DNA of 64,000 nt from Aristolochia californica (Eukaryota; Streptophyta; Magnoliopsida; Piperales; Aristolochiaceae): contig JARWKL010000005.1 of assembly GCA_029961685.1 (NCBI GenBank), positions 19,868,164-19,932,163 on the forward strand, read 5' to 3'. A program made the translations under genes and the position numbers. Below are positions 13,001-24,008 of this stretch, one piece after another (position 1 is the stretch's first letter; each line of letters starts with the position of its first letter). The notes beneath the pieces were generated by a model. That model searched no databases. It was not told the DNA's origin and saw nothing but the letters and a program-made list of their open reading frames with translations.

Positions 13001-14180
13001 TATCAGATGAAGGGAAAGTGAAAACTCAAGTTTCGATTTAAGAAAAAAGTATACATCGAAAACGCAAATGCATAATGCACAAATGTAGAGAGAGATAATT
13101 CCAAAAAGTGTCTCTAATTTTTAGGGATTGTAAACTCTTTTTAGTTTTTATATATCAGGTTCTGCTTTCATTAGGAAAATGGCGAGGCGAGGGATTTTTA
13201 ACTGAGTGTTGACTGGCAATCCAAAAGTCTATCCTTACAAAAATATAGCCCGTTACGCATAATAAGTCACTTTACAATCATCTATGATTGTTAGGTCAAT
13301 TTTTTTGTAAATGGGCAAAATAATGGCTTATTTGACTCGGGTAAATAGCCCACCGCACATTCACTTGACAATTTAATGTTATTCTCTTTAAAAGGTTTGG
13401 ATCCATAGGTCTTTTGCATCTTTAACTTGTTTCAAGCAAGCATATCAATTTTCTATTAATGTTGAACTAGTGGAATTTCCCAAATTTGGATAAAAAAACG
13501 TTTTGTTCATTTGTGGTGAGTGAATAAATTTTCTTTACTTACATTTTTTTATTGCATTAAATTCTTTCCATACATAAACTCTAAAATTTTCATTTTGTTG
13601 TGATCTTTTTGCCTTTTATCTCTTTTTTTTTGTTTACAAGATGAAGGGAAAGTGAAAACTCAAGTTTTGATTTAATAAAAAAGTATACATCTAAAATTGA
13701 AAAGCACAATGCAAAATTGAAGAGAGAGATAATTCCAAAAAGTGTCTATAATTTTTAGGGATTGTAAACTCGTTTTAGTTTTTATATATATCAGGTTCTG
13801 CAATCGTCGGGAAAAGGGATAGGCGGGGGATTTTTAACTGAGTGTTGACTCCCAATCCATAAGTTATTCCATACAAAAATATAGCGTATGGCGCATGATA
13901 AATCACTTTACAATCATCTATGATCTTTAGGTCAGTTTTTAGTAAATGGGCAAAATAATGGCTTGTTTGACTCGGGTAATATCCCACCCCACGTTCACTT
14001 GAGAATTTAATGTTATTCTCTTTAAAAGGTTTGAATCCATAGGTCATATTCATCTTTAACATGTTTCAAGCACGCATATCCATTTTTTAAAACATGTGTA
14101 GAGAAATCTATTTCTGATAAAATTTAGAGCTATTAGGGTTGAACTAGTGGAATTTCCCAAACTTGGATAACAAAAGTTTT
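10052..14180 (+). repeat. Block II, copy 1 (monomers G-H-C'-I-J-K-L)
   Basis: Monomers start at 10052, 10727, 11392, 12067, 12740, 13399 and 14033. They match 19361, 20035, 20700, 21369, 22043, 22702 and 23332 in order, at an offset of about 9.3 kb. Private marks shared by both copies include TTCAGAGTTGTTAGGCTTGA in G, CATCATGTGTAGAAAAATC in H (deleted spacer), GGGTTCAACTAGAAGAATTT in C', GAACTAGTCGATAACAAAAC in J (deletion near 12855 and 22155), a ~40 bp deletion in K (13441-13470 and 22750-22770), and GCGTATGGCGCATGA in the K-to-L segment. The left edge is the truncated junction at 10052. The right edge is inside monomer L, near 14180. Confidence 0.87.
13399..14032 (+). repeat. Short K monomer (634 bp) with conversion-like patch
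   Basis: About 40 bp between CATATC and GTTGAACTAG (13441-13470) are missing, as in the sister copy at 22702-23331. In addition, about 13669-13850 does not resemble the sister. It matches 10368-10550 instead, sharing TTTAATAAAAAAGTATAC, GAAAAGCACAATGCAAAATT, GTAAACTCGTTTTAG and TATATATATCAGG. After about 13862 the sister-specific sequence TTATTCCATACAAAA resumes. Confidence 0.8.
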
Positions 14181-14703
14181 GTGTTCATTTGTGGTGTGTG
14201 AATATTTTTTTTTCCTTACATTTTTTTTTCTATAAATTGTTTCCTTAGAAAAAATTTAAAATTTTCATTTTGTGGTGATCTATTGGCCTTTTATCTCTTT
14301 TTTTGTTTACGAGATGAAGGGAAAGTGAAAACTCAAGTTTTGATTTAAGAAAAAAGTCAACATCTAAAATGGAATTGAATAAGGCACAAATGTTGAGAGA
14401 GATAATTCCAAAAAGTGTCTGTAATTTTTAGGGATTGTAAACTCTTTTTAGTTTTTATATATCAGGTTCTGCAATCGACGAGAAAAAGGGGAGGCGGGGG
14501 ATTTTGAAGTGAGTGTTCACTCCCAATCCATCAGTCATTTCTTAAAAAAATATAGCCCATTACGCATCATAAATCACTTTACGATCATCTATGATTGTTA
14601 AGTCTGCTTTTTGTAAATGGGCTAAATAATGGCTTTTTTGACTCGGGTAAATATCCCACCGCTCGTTCACTTGAGAATTTAATGTTATTCTCTTTAAAGG
14701 TTT
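14033..14703 (+). repeat. Triple-chimeric monomer (L / M / E)
   Basis: The segment 14033-14180 matches monomer L (23332-23480, marks AGGTCATATTCATC and TTCTGATAAAATTTAGAGC). The segment 14190-14300 matches monomer M at 24165-24270 (GAAAAAATTTAAAATTTTCA, CTATTGGCC). From about 14340 it matches monomer E at 8640 onward (GTCAACATCTAA, GAATTGAATAAGGCAC). Overall length is normal (671 bp), so all switches were in phase. Confidence 0.72.
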
Positions 14704-16710
14704 GGATGCATAGGTCATTTGCATCTTAAACATGTTCAAGCATGCATATCCATTTTTTAAAACATGTGTAGAAAAATCTATTTCTTATACAATTTCGTTC
14801 TATTTGGGTTGAACTAGTGGAATTTCCCAAACATGGATAACTAAACCTTTGTGTTCATTTGTGTTGTGAGAATAAATTTTCTTTACTAACATTTTTTATT
14901 GCTTTAAATTCTTTACTTACATAAACTCTAAAATTTTCATTATGTTGTGATCTGTTTTCGTTTTATCTGTTTTTTTGTTTACGAGATGAAGGGAAAGTGA
15001 TAAATCAAGTTTTTGTTTACGAAAAAAATGTACATCTAAAATGGAAATGCACAATGCAGAAATGAAGTGAGAGATAATTCCAGAAAGTGTCAGTATTTTT
15101 TTGGGATTGTTAACTATTTTTAATTTTTACATATCAGGTTCTGCAATTGTCGGGAAAAGGGGGAGGCGGGGGATTTTTAACTGAGTGTTCACTCCCTATC
15201 CATAAGTCCGGCCCTAAAAACATATAGCCTGTTACGCATGAAAAATCACTTTAAAATCATGTATGATAGTTAGGTCAGCTTTTTGTTAATGGGCAAAATT
15301 ATTGCTTGTTTGACTCAGGTAAATATCCCACCGCACTTTCACTTGAGAATTTAATGTTATTCTCGTGAAAAGCTTTGGATCCATAGGTCATTTGCATCTT
15401 TGACAAGTTTCAAGCATGGATATCCATTTTTAAAACCATGTATAGAAAAATCACTTTCTTATAAAATTTCTAGCTATTAGGGTTGAACTAGTGGAATTTC
15501 CCAAGCTTGGATAACAAAACTTCTGTGTTCGTTTGTGGTGTGAATAAATTTTATTAACTTATATTCGTATATTGCTTTAAATTTTTTCCATACATAAACT
15601 CTAAAATTTTCATTTTGTAGTGATCTATTTGCCTTTTATCTCTTTTTTTGTTTATGTGATGAAGGGAAAGTGAAAACTCATGTTTTGATTTAAGAAAAAA
15701 GTATACATCTAAAATGGAAATGCACAATGCATAAATGTAGAGAGAGATAATTCCAAAAAGTATGTGTAATTTTTAGTGTTTGGAAACTCTTTTTTTTTAT
15801 ATATATCAGGTTCTGCAATCGTCAAGAAATGGGAGAGGCGGGGGATTTTTAACTGATGTTTGACTCCCAATCCCTTAGTCAAATCCTTACAAAAATATAT
15901 CCCATTACGCATGATAAACAATTTACATTCATCTATGATCGTTACATCATTTTTTTGTAATTGGGCAGAATAAAGGCTTGTTTGACTCGGGTAAATATCC
16001 CACACCTCACGTTCACTTGAGAATTTATTGTTATTCTCTTTAAAAGGTCTGGATCTATGGGTCATTTGTATCTTTAACATGTTTCAAGCAAGGATATCGT
16101 TTTTTTAAAACATGTGTAGAAAAATCTCTTTCTTATAAAATTCCGAGCTATTACGGTTGAACTATTGCTATTTCGCAAACTTGGATAACAAAAATTTTGT
16201 TACCATTTGTGGTGTGTGAATAAATTTTCTTTACTTACTTTTATTTATTGGTTTAAATTCTTTCCATACATAAACTCTAAAATTTTCATTTTGTTGTGAT
16301 CTTTGTGCCGGTTATCTCTTTTTTTGTTTATGAGATGAAGGGAAAGTGAAAACTCAAGTTTTTATTTCAGAAAAAAATTTTACATCTAAAATGGAAATGC
16401 ACAATGCACAAATGTAGAGAGATTTAATTCCAAGAAGTGTCTGTGATTTTTAGGGATTTTTAACTCTTTTTAGTTTTTATTTTTCAGGAAAAAGGGTGAG
16501 GCAGGGGATTTCGAACTGAGTGTTGACTCCTAATCCATCAGTAATTCCTTACAAACCTATAGCCCGTTATGCATGATAAATCACTTTACAATCATCTATG
16601 ATCGTTAGGTCAGCTTTTTTAAATTGGGCAAAATAATTGCTTATTTGACTCGGGTCAATATCCCATCGCACGTTCACTTAAGATTTTAATGTTATCTCTT
16701 TAAAAGGTTT
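14340..16710 (+). repeat. Third fragment of the 8-monomer repeat (E-F-A-B)
   Basis: From about 14340 to 15735 the sequence follows 8640 to 10040 closely at an offset of about 5703, covering the end of E, all of F (14704) and the start of A (15377). Here A is complete, unlike its relative truncated at 10041. It is followed by a B-type monomer (16051-16710) sharing TGTGATTTTTAGGGATTTTT and GAACTGAGTG with 1001 and 6357. The B monomer lacks about 12 bp around the CAGGTTCTGCAATC element near 16485. Confidence 0.78.
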
Positions 16711-19360
16711 GGATCCATAGCTCCTTTGAATCTTAAACAAGTTTCAAGCATCCATATCCATTGTTTAAAACATGTGTAGAAAAATCACTTTCTTATAAAA
16801 TTCCGAGCTATTAGGGTTGAACTAGTGGAATTTCCCAAACATGTATAACAAAACTTTTGTGTTCAGTTGTGGTGTGTCAATAAATTTTCTTTATGGACAT
16901 TTGTATATTGGTTTAAATTCTTTCCATTCATAAACTCTAAAATTTTCATTTTGTTGTGATCTATTTGCCTTTTATCTCTTTTTTTCTTTACGAGATGAAG
17001 GGAAAGTGGCAACTCAAGTTTTTGTTTACGAAAGAAGTATACATCTAAAATTGAAATGCACAATGCACAAATGTAGAGAGAGATAATTCCAAAAAGTGTT
17101 AGTAATTTATAGGGATTTTAAACTCTTTTTAATTTTTACATATCAGGTTCTGCAATTGTCGGGAAAAGGGGGAAGCGGGGGATTTTTAACTGAGTGTCGA
17201 CTCCCAATCCATAAGTCATTCCTTACAAAAATATAGCCCATGACGCATGATAAATCACTTTACAATCATGTATGATCGTTATGTGAGCTTTTTGTAAATG
17301 GGCAAAATAATTGCTTGTTTGAGTCGGGTAAATATCCCACCGCACTTTCACTTGATAATTTAATGTTATTCTCGTTAAAAGGTTTGGATCCATAGGTAAT
17401 TTGAATATTTAACATGTTTCAAGCAAGCATATCCATTTTTTAAAACATGTGTAGAAAAATCTCTTCCGTATAAAATTCTGAGCTATTAAGGTTGAACTAA
17501 TGGAACTTCCAGTACTTGGATAACAAAACTTTTGTGTTCATTTGTGGTGTATGAATAGATTTTATTTACTAAAATTTCTTTATTGCTTTAAATTATTTCC
17601 ATACATAAACTCTAAAATTTTCATTTCATTTTAATCTACTTGCGTTTTATCTCAAGTTTTGTTTATGACATTAAGGGAAATTGAAAACTCAAGTTTTTGT
17701 TTACGAAAAAGTATACATCTCTAATGGAAATGCACAATGCACAATTGTAGAGAGAGATAATTCCAAAAAGTGTCTATAATTTTAAGTGATTGTAAAATCC
17801 TTTTAGTATTTACATATCAGGTTTTGCAATTGTCGATAAATGGGGGAGGCGGGGGATTTTTAACTGAATGTTGACTCCCAATCCATAAGTCATTTGTTAC
17901 AAAAATATAGCCCGTTACGCATGATAAATCACTTTACAATCATCTACGATCGTTAGGTCAGCTTTTTGTAAATGGGTAAAATAATTGTTTGTTTGACACG
18001 GGTAAATAATCCACCACACTTTCACTTGAAAATTTAATGTTATTCTCTTTAAAATGTTTGGATCCATAGGTCATTTTTATCTTTCACAAGTTTCAAGCAT
18101 GCATATCCATTTTTTAAAACATGTGTAAAAAAATCTCTTTTCTTATAAAATTCCGAGCTATTAGGGTTGAACAAGTGGAATTTCCCAAACTTGGATAACA
18201 AAACTTTTGTGTTCATTTGTGGTGTGTGAATAGATTTTATTTACTTACATTTGTTTATTGCTTTAAATTCTTTCTTTACATAAACTCTAAAATTTTCATT
18301 TTGTGGTGTGCTATATTCCTTTTATCTCTTTTTTTGTTTACGAGATGAAGGGAATATACATCTAAAATGGAAATGCACAATGCACAAATGTAGAGAGAGA
18401 TAATTCCAAAAATTGTCTGTAATTAGGGATTGTAAACTCTTTTTTTTATTTTTATATATCAGGTTCTGTAATCCTTGGGAAAAGGGGGAGGCAGGGGATT
18501 TTTAACTGAATGTTGAATCCATAACCATAAGTCAGTCCTTACAAAAATATAGCCTGTTACACATGATAAACCACATTACAATCATCTATGATCGTTAGGT
18601 CAGCTTTTTGTAAATGCGCAAAATAACGGCTTATTTGACTTTGGTAAATATCCCACCTTGGGAATTTAATGTTATTCTCTGTACAAGGTTTTGATCCATA
18701 GGTCATTTGCATCTTTAACATGTTTCAAGTATGCATATCCATTTTTTCAAACATGTGTAGAAAAATCTCTTTCTTATAAAATTCCGAGCTTTTAGGGTTG
18801 ATCTAGTGGAATTTCCCAAACTTGGATAACAAAACGTTTGTGTTCATTTGTGGTGCGTGAATAAATTTTCTTTTCTTACATTTGTTTATTGTTTTAAATT
18901 CTTTCCATACATAAACTCTAAAATTTTCATTTTGTTGTGATCTATTTGCCTTTTATCTCTATTTTTGTTTATGACCTGAAGGGGAAGTGAAAACCCAAGT
19001 TTTGATTTAAGAAAAAGTATAGATCTAAAATGGAAATGCACAATGCACAATTGTAGAGAGAAATAATTTATAAAAGTGTCTATAATTTTTAGGGATTGTA
19101 AACTCTTTTTAGTTTTTATATATCAGATTCTGCAATCGTTTGGAAAAGGAGGAGGTGGGGGATTTTTAACTGAGTCTTGATTCCCAATCCATAAGTCATT
19201 CCTTACATAAATATAGCCCGTTACGCATGATAAATCACTTTACAATCATCTATGATAGTTAGGTCAACTTTTTGTAAATGGCCAAAATAAGTTTTTACTC
19301 GCATAAATATCCCACCGCACGTTCACTTTAGAAGTTTATGTTATTCTCTTTAAAGGGTTT
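16711..19360 (+). repeat. Four monomers not assigned to a higher-order repeat
   Basis: Anchors lie at 16711, 17386, 18060 and 18692 (the last reads TGATCC). The third interval is short (632 bp): about 35 bp are missing after GATGAAGGGAA near 18354, and about 10 bp before GGAATTTAATG near 18660. I could not match these four as a group to another part of the window. Confidence 0.85.
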
Positions 19361-22300
19361 GGATCCAAAGGTCATTTGCATCTTTAACATGTTTCAAGCA
19401 TGCATATCCATTTTTGAAAACATGTACAGAAAAATCTCTTTCTTCTAAAATTCAGAGTTGTTAGGCTTGAACAAGTGGAATTTCCCAAACCTGGAAAACA
19501 AAACTTTTGTGTTCATTTGTGGTGAGTGAATAAATTTTCTTTACCTACATTTAGTATTTTTTAAAATTCTTTCCATACATAAACTCTAAAATTTTCATTT
19601 TGTTGTGATCTATTTGCCTTTTATCTCTTTTTATGTTTACGAGATGAAGGGAAAGTGAAAACTCAAGTTTTGATTTAATAAAAAAGTATACATCTAAAAT
19701 TGAAATGCACAATGCAAAATTGAAGAGAGAGATAATTCCAAAAAGTGTCTATAATTTTTAGGGATTGTAAACTCGTTTTAGTTTTTATATATCAGGTTCT
19801 ATAATCGTCGGGAAAAGGGGGAGGCGGGGGATTTTTCACTGAGTGTTGACTCCCATTCCATAAGTCATTCCTTCAAAACATATAGCCCATTACACATGAT
19901 AAATCATTTTACAATCATCTATGATCGTTAGGTCAGCTTTTTGTAAATGGGGAAAATAATGGCTTGTTTGACATAGATAAATATCTCGCCGCATGTTCAC
20001 TTGAGAATTTAATGTTATTATCTTTAAAAGGTTTGGATCCATAGGTCATTTGTAGCTTTAACATGTTTCAAGCAAGCATATCCATCATGTGTAGAAAAAT
20101 CTCTTTCTTACAAAATTTTGTGCTATTTGGGTTGAACTAATGGAATTTTCCAAACATCGAGATAAAAATTTTGTGTTCATTTTTGGTGTGTGAATAAATT
20201 TTCTTTACTAACATTTTTTTATTGCTTTAAATTTTTTCCGTACAGAAATTCTAAAATTTTCTTTTTGTTTCAATCTATTTGCCTTTTATCTCTTTTTTTG
20301 TCTACGAGATGAAGGGAAAGTGAAAACACAAGTTTTTTTTTATGAAAAAAATATACGTCTAAAATGGAAATGCACAATGAACAAATTTAGAGAGAGATAA
20401 TTCCAAAAAGTGTCTGTAATTTTTAGGGATTGTAAACTCTTTTTAGTTTATTTATATCAGGTTCTGCAATTGTCTTTTAAAGGGGGAGGCGGGGGATTTT
20501 TAACTGAGTGTTGACTCCCAATCCATAAGTCATTTTTAAAAAATATATAGCCTGTTACGCATGATCAATCAATTTACAATCATCTATGATAGTTATGTCA
20601 GCTTTTTGTAAATGGGCAAAGTAATGGCTTGTTTTACTTGGGTAAATATCCCAATGCACATTCACTTGAGAATTTAATGTTATTCTGTTTAAAAAGTTTG
20701 GATCCATAGGTCATTTGCATATTTAACTTGTTTCAAGCATGCATATCCATTTTTTAAAACATGTGGAGAAAAATCTCTTTCTTATAAAATTCTGAGCTAT
20801 TAGGGTTCAACTAGAAGAATTTCCCAAACTTGAATAACAAAACTTTTATGTTCATTTGTGGTGTGTGACTAAATTTTATCTACTTACATTTGTTTATTGC
20901 TTTAAATTCTTTCCATACATAAACTCTAAACTTTTCATTTTGTTGTATTTGCCTTTTATCTCTTTTTTTGTTTACGAAATTAAGGGAAAGTGAAAACTCA
21001 AGTTTTGGTTTAATAAAAAAGTATACATCTAAAATGAAAAGCACAATGCACAAATGTAAAGAGAGATAATTCCAAAAAGTTTCGGTAATTTTTAGGGATT
21101 CTAAACTCTTTTTATTTTTTATATCTCAGATTCTTCAATCGTCAAGTAAAGGGGGAGGCGGGGGATTTTTAACTGAGTGTTCACACCCAATCTATAAGTC
21201 ATTCCATACAAAAATATAGCCCATTACGCATGATAAATCATATTACAATCATCTATGATCGTTAGGTCAGCTCTTTGTAAATGGGAAAATAATTGGCTTG
21301 TTTGACTCGGGTAAATATCCCACTGCACGTTCACTTGAGAATTTAATGTTATTCTCTTTGAATGGTTTGGATCCATAGGTCATTTGCATCTTTAACATGT
21401 TTCAAGCGAGCATATCCATTTTTTAAAACATGTGGAGAAAAATCTCTTTCTTATAAAATTCCGAGCTATTAGGGTTGAACTAGTGGAATTTCCCAAACTT
21501 GGATAACAAAACTTTTGTGTTCATTTGTAGTGTGTGAAAAAAATTTCTTTACTTACATTTGTTATTGCTTTAAATTCTTTCCATACATAAACTCAAAAAT
21601 TTTCATTTTGTAGTGATCAATTTGCCTTTTATCTCTATTTTTGTTTACTAGATGAAGGGATAGTGAAAAGTCAAGTTCTGATTTAAGAAAAAAGTATACA
21701 TCTAAAATGGAAATGCACAATGCACAAATGTAGAGAGAGATAATTCCAAAAAGTGTTTGTAATTTTTAGGGATTGTAAACTCTTTTTAGTTTTTATGTAT
21801 CAGGTTCTGCAATCGTCTAGAAAAAGTGGAGGCAGGGGATTTTAAACTAAGTGTTGACTCCCAATCCATAAGTCATCCCTTACAATAATATAGCCCGTTA
21901 TGCTTGATAAATCACTTTACAATCATCGATGATAGTTAGGTCAGCTTTTTGTAAATGGGCAAACTAATGGCTTATTTTTCTCATGTAAATATCCCACCGC
22001 ACGTTCACTTGAGAATTTTATGATATTCTCTTTAAAAGGTTTGGATCCATAAGTCATTTCCATCGTTAACATGTTTCAAGCATGCATATCCATTTTTTAA
22101 AACTTGTGTAGAAAAATCTCTTTCTTATAGAATTCCGAGCTATTAAGGTTGAACTAGTCGATAACAAAACTTTTGTCTTCATTTGGGTGTTCGAATAAAT
22201 TTTCTTTACTTAGATTTATTTATTGCTTTAAATTATAAGCATAAATTTACTCTAAAATTTTCATTTTGTTATGATCTATGTGCCTTTCATCTCTTTTTTT

Positions 22301-23480
22301 GTTTATGAGATGAAGGGAAAGTGAAAACTCAAGTTTCGATTTAAGAAAAAAGTATACATCTAAAACGCAAATGCATAATGCACAAATGTAGAGAGAGATA
22401 ATTCCAAAAAGTGTCTCTAATTTTTAGGTATTGTAAACTCTTTTTAGTTTTTATATATCAGGTTCTGCTGTTATTAGGAAAATGGGGAGGCGAGGGATTA
22501 TTAACTGAGTGTTGACTGGCAATCCAAAAGTCAATCCTTACAAAAATATAGCCCGTTACGCATAATAAGTCACTTTACAATCATCTATGATTGTTAGGTC
22601 AATTTTTTTGTAAATGGGCAAAATAATGGCTTATTTGACTCGGGTAAATAGCCCACCGCACGTTCACTTGACAATTTAATGTTATTCTCTTTAAAAGGTT
22701 TGGATCCATAGGTCTTTTGCATCTTTAACTTGTTTCAAGCAAGCATATCCATTTTCTTTTAACGTTGAACTAGTGGAATTTCCCAAATTTGAATAAAAAA
22801 ATGTTTTGTTCATTTGTGGTGTGTGAATAAATTTTCTTTACTTACATTTGTTTATTGCATTAAATTCTTTCCATACATAAACTCAAAAATTTTCATTTTG
22901 TTGTGAACTTTTTGCCTTTTATCTCATTTTTTTGTTTACGAGATGAAGGGAAAGTGAAAACTCAAGTTTTGATTTTAGAAAAACGTATACATCTAAAATG
23001 GAAATGCACAATGCACAAATTTAGAGAGAGATAATTCCAAAAAGTGTTTGTAATTTTTAGGGATTGTCGTCTCTTTTTAGTTTTTATATATCAGATTCTA
23101 CAATAGTGGGGAAAAGGGGGTGGCGGGGATTTTTAATTGAGTGTTGACTCCCAATCCATAAGTTATTCCATACAAAAATATAGCGTATGGCGCATGAGAA
23201 ATCACTTTACAATCATCTATGATCTTTAGGTCAGTTTTTAGTAAATGGGCAAAATAATGGCTTGTTTGACTCGGGTAATATCCCACCCCACGTTCACTTG
23301 AGAATTTAATGTTATTCTCTTTAAAAGGTTTGGATCCATAGGTCATATTCATCTTTAACATGTTTCAAGCATGCATATCCATTTTTTAAAACATGTGTAG
23401 AGAAATCTATTTCTGATAAAATTTAGAGCTATTAGGGTTGAACTAGTGGAATTTCCCAAACTTGGATAACATAAGTTTTG
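19361..23480 (+). repeat. Block II, copy 2 (monomers G-H-C'-I-J-K-L)
   Basis: This is the sister of 10052-14180, with matching monomers at 19361, 20035, 20700, 21369, 22043, 22702 and 23332. It keeps the same diagnostic deletions (J near 22155, K near 22755) but lacks the conversion-like patch seen near 13669-13850. It is preceded by a complete monomer, so the junction at 10052 of the sister is specific to that copy. On the right it continues normally into monomer M at 24009. Confidence 0.87.
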
Positions 23481-24008
23481 TGTTCATTTGTAGTGTGTGA
23501 ATAAATTTTCTTTACTTACATTTGTTTATTTCTTTAAATTCTTCCCATACAAAAAATATAAAATTTTCATTTTGTTTTGACCAATTTGCTTTTTTATCTC
23601 TTTTTTTTGGTTTACGAGAGGAAGGGAAAGTGAAAACTCAAGTTTTGATTTAAGAAAAAAGTATAAATCTTAAATGCAAATGCACAATGCAAAAATGTAG
23701 AGAGAGATAATTCTAAAAAGTGACTGAAATTTTTAGGGATTTTAAAGTCTTTTTAGTTTTTATATACCAAGTTCTGTAATCGTCGGGAAAAGGGGGAGGC
23801 GGGGGATTTTTAACTGAGTGTTGACTCCCAATCCATAAGTCATTATTACAAAAATATATCCCGTTACGCATGATAAATCACTTTTCAATCATCTATGATC
23901 GTTAGGTCCGCATTTTTTAAATGGGCAAAATAATGGCTTGCTTAGCTCGGGTAAATATCCCACCCCACCTTTACCTGAGAATTTAATGTTATTTTCTTTA
24001 AAAGGTTT
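23332..24008 (+). repeat. Representative satellite monomer (677 bp) with its conserved elements
   Basis: This complete monomer serves as a reference for phase. In order it holds: GGATCC at 23332; a palindrome cluster AACATGTT (23357-23364), GCATGC (23369-23374) and ACATGT (23391-23396); an SpeI palindrome ACTAGT (23442-23447); a long T/A-rich stretch with TCATTTTGTT-type sequence; a single TTTAGGG (23732-23738); a G-rich purine tract (23785-23806); the element CCCAATCCATAAGTCATT; a short dyad ATCATCTATGAT (23888-23899); and a region normally reading ATCCCACCGCACGTTCACTT just before the next anchor. The purine tract is the only strongly G+C-rich part. These elements recur at the same phase in nearly all monomers. 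Strand is given in the orientation used for the anchor and has no coding meaning. Confidence 0.9.

Noticed and set aside
15709..16080. Minus-strand open frame of 123 codons, the longest in the window
   Set aside because: It lies across a normal A-type satellite monomer. The same frame is broken by stops or indels in sister monomers, and no start context, domain or low-complexity-free protein character is visible. It is a chance frame in the repeat.
23732..23738. TTTAGGG, the plant telomere heptamer, once per monomer; also ATTAGGGTTG near the ACTAGT element
   Set aside because: Only single heptamers occur and never in tandem, so these are not interstitial telomere arrays. A 7-mer in an A+T-rich monomer is easily due to chance.
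23332..24008. Possible CENP-B box (TTCG....A..CGGG pattern)
   Set aside because: Reading both strands of the reference monomer, I found no match. The nearest CG-containing stretch, CAATCGTCGGGAAAAGG, does not fit the spacing.
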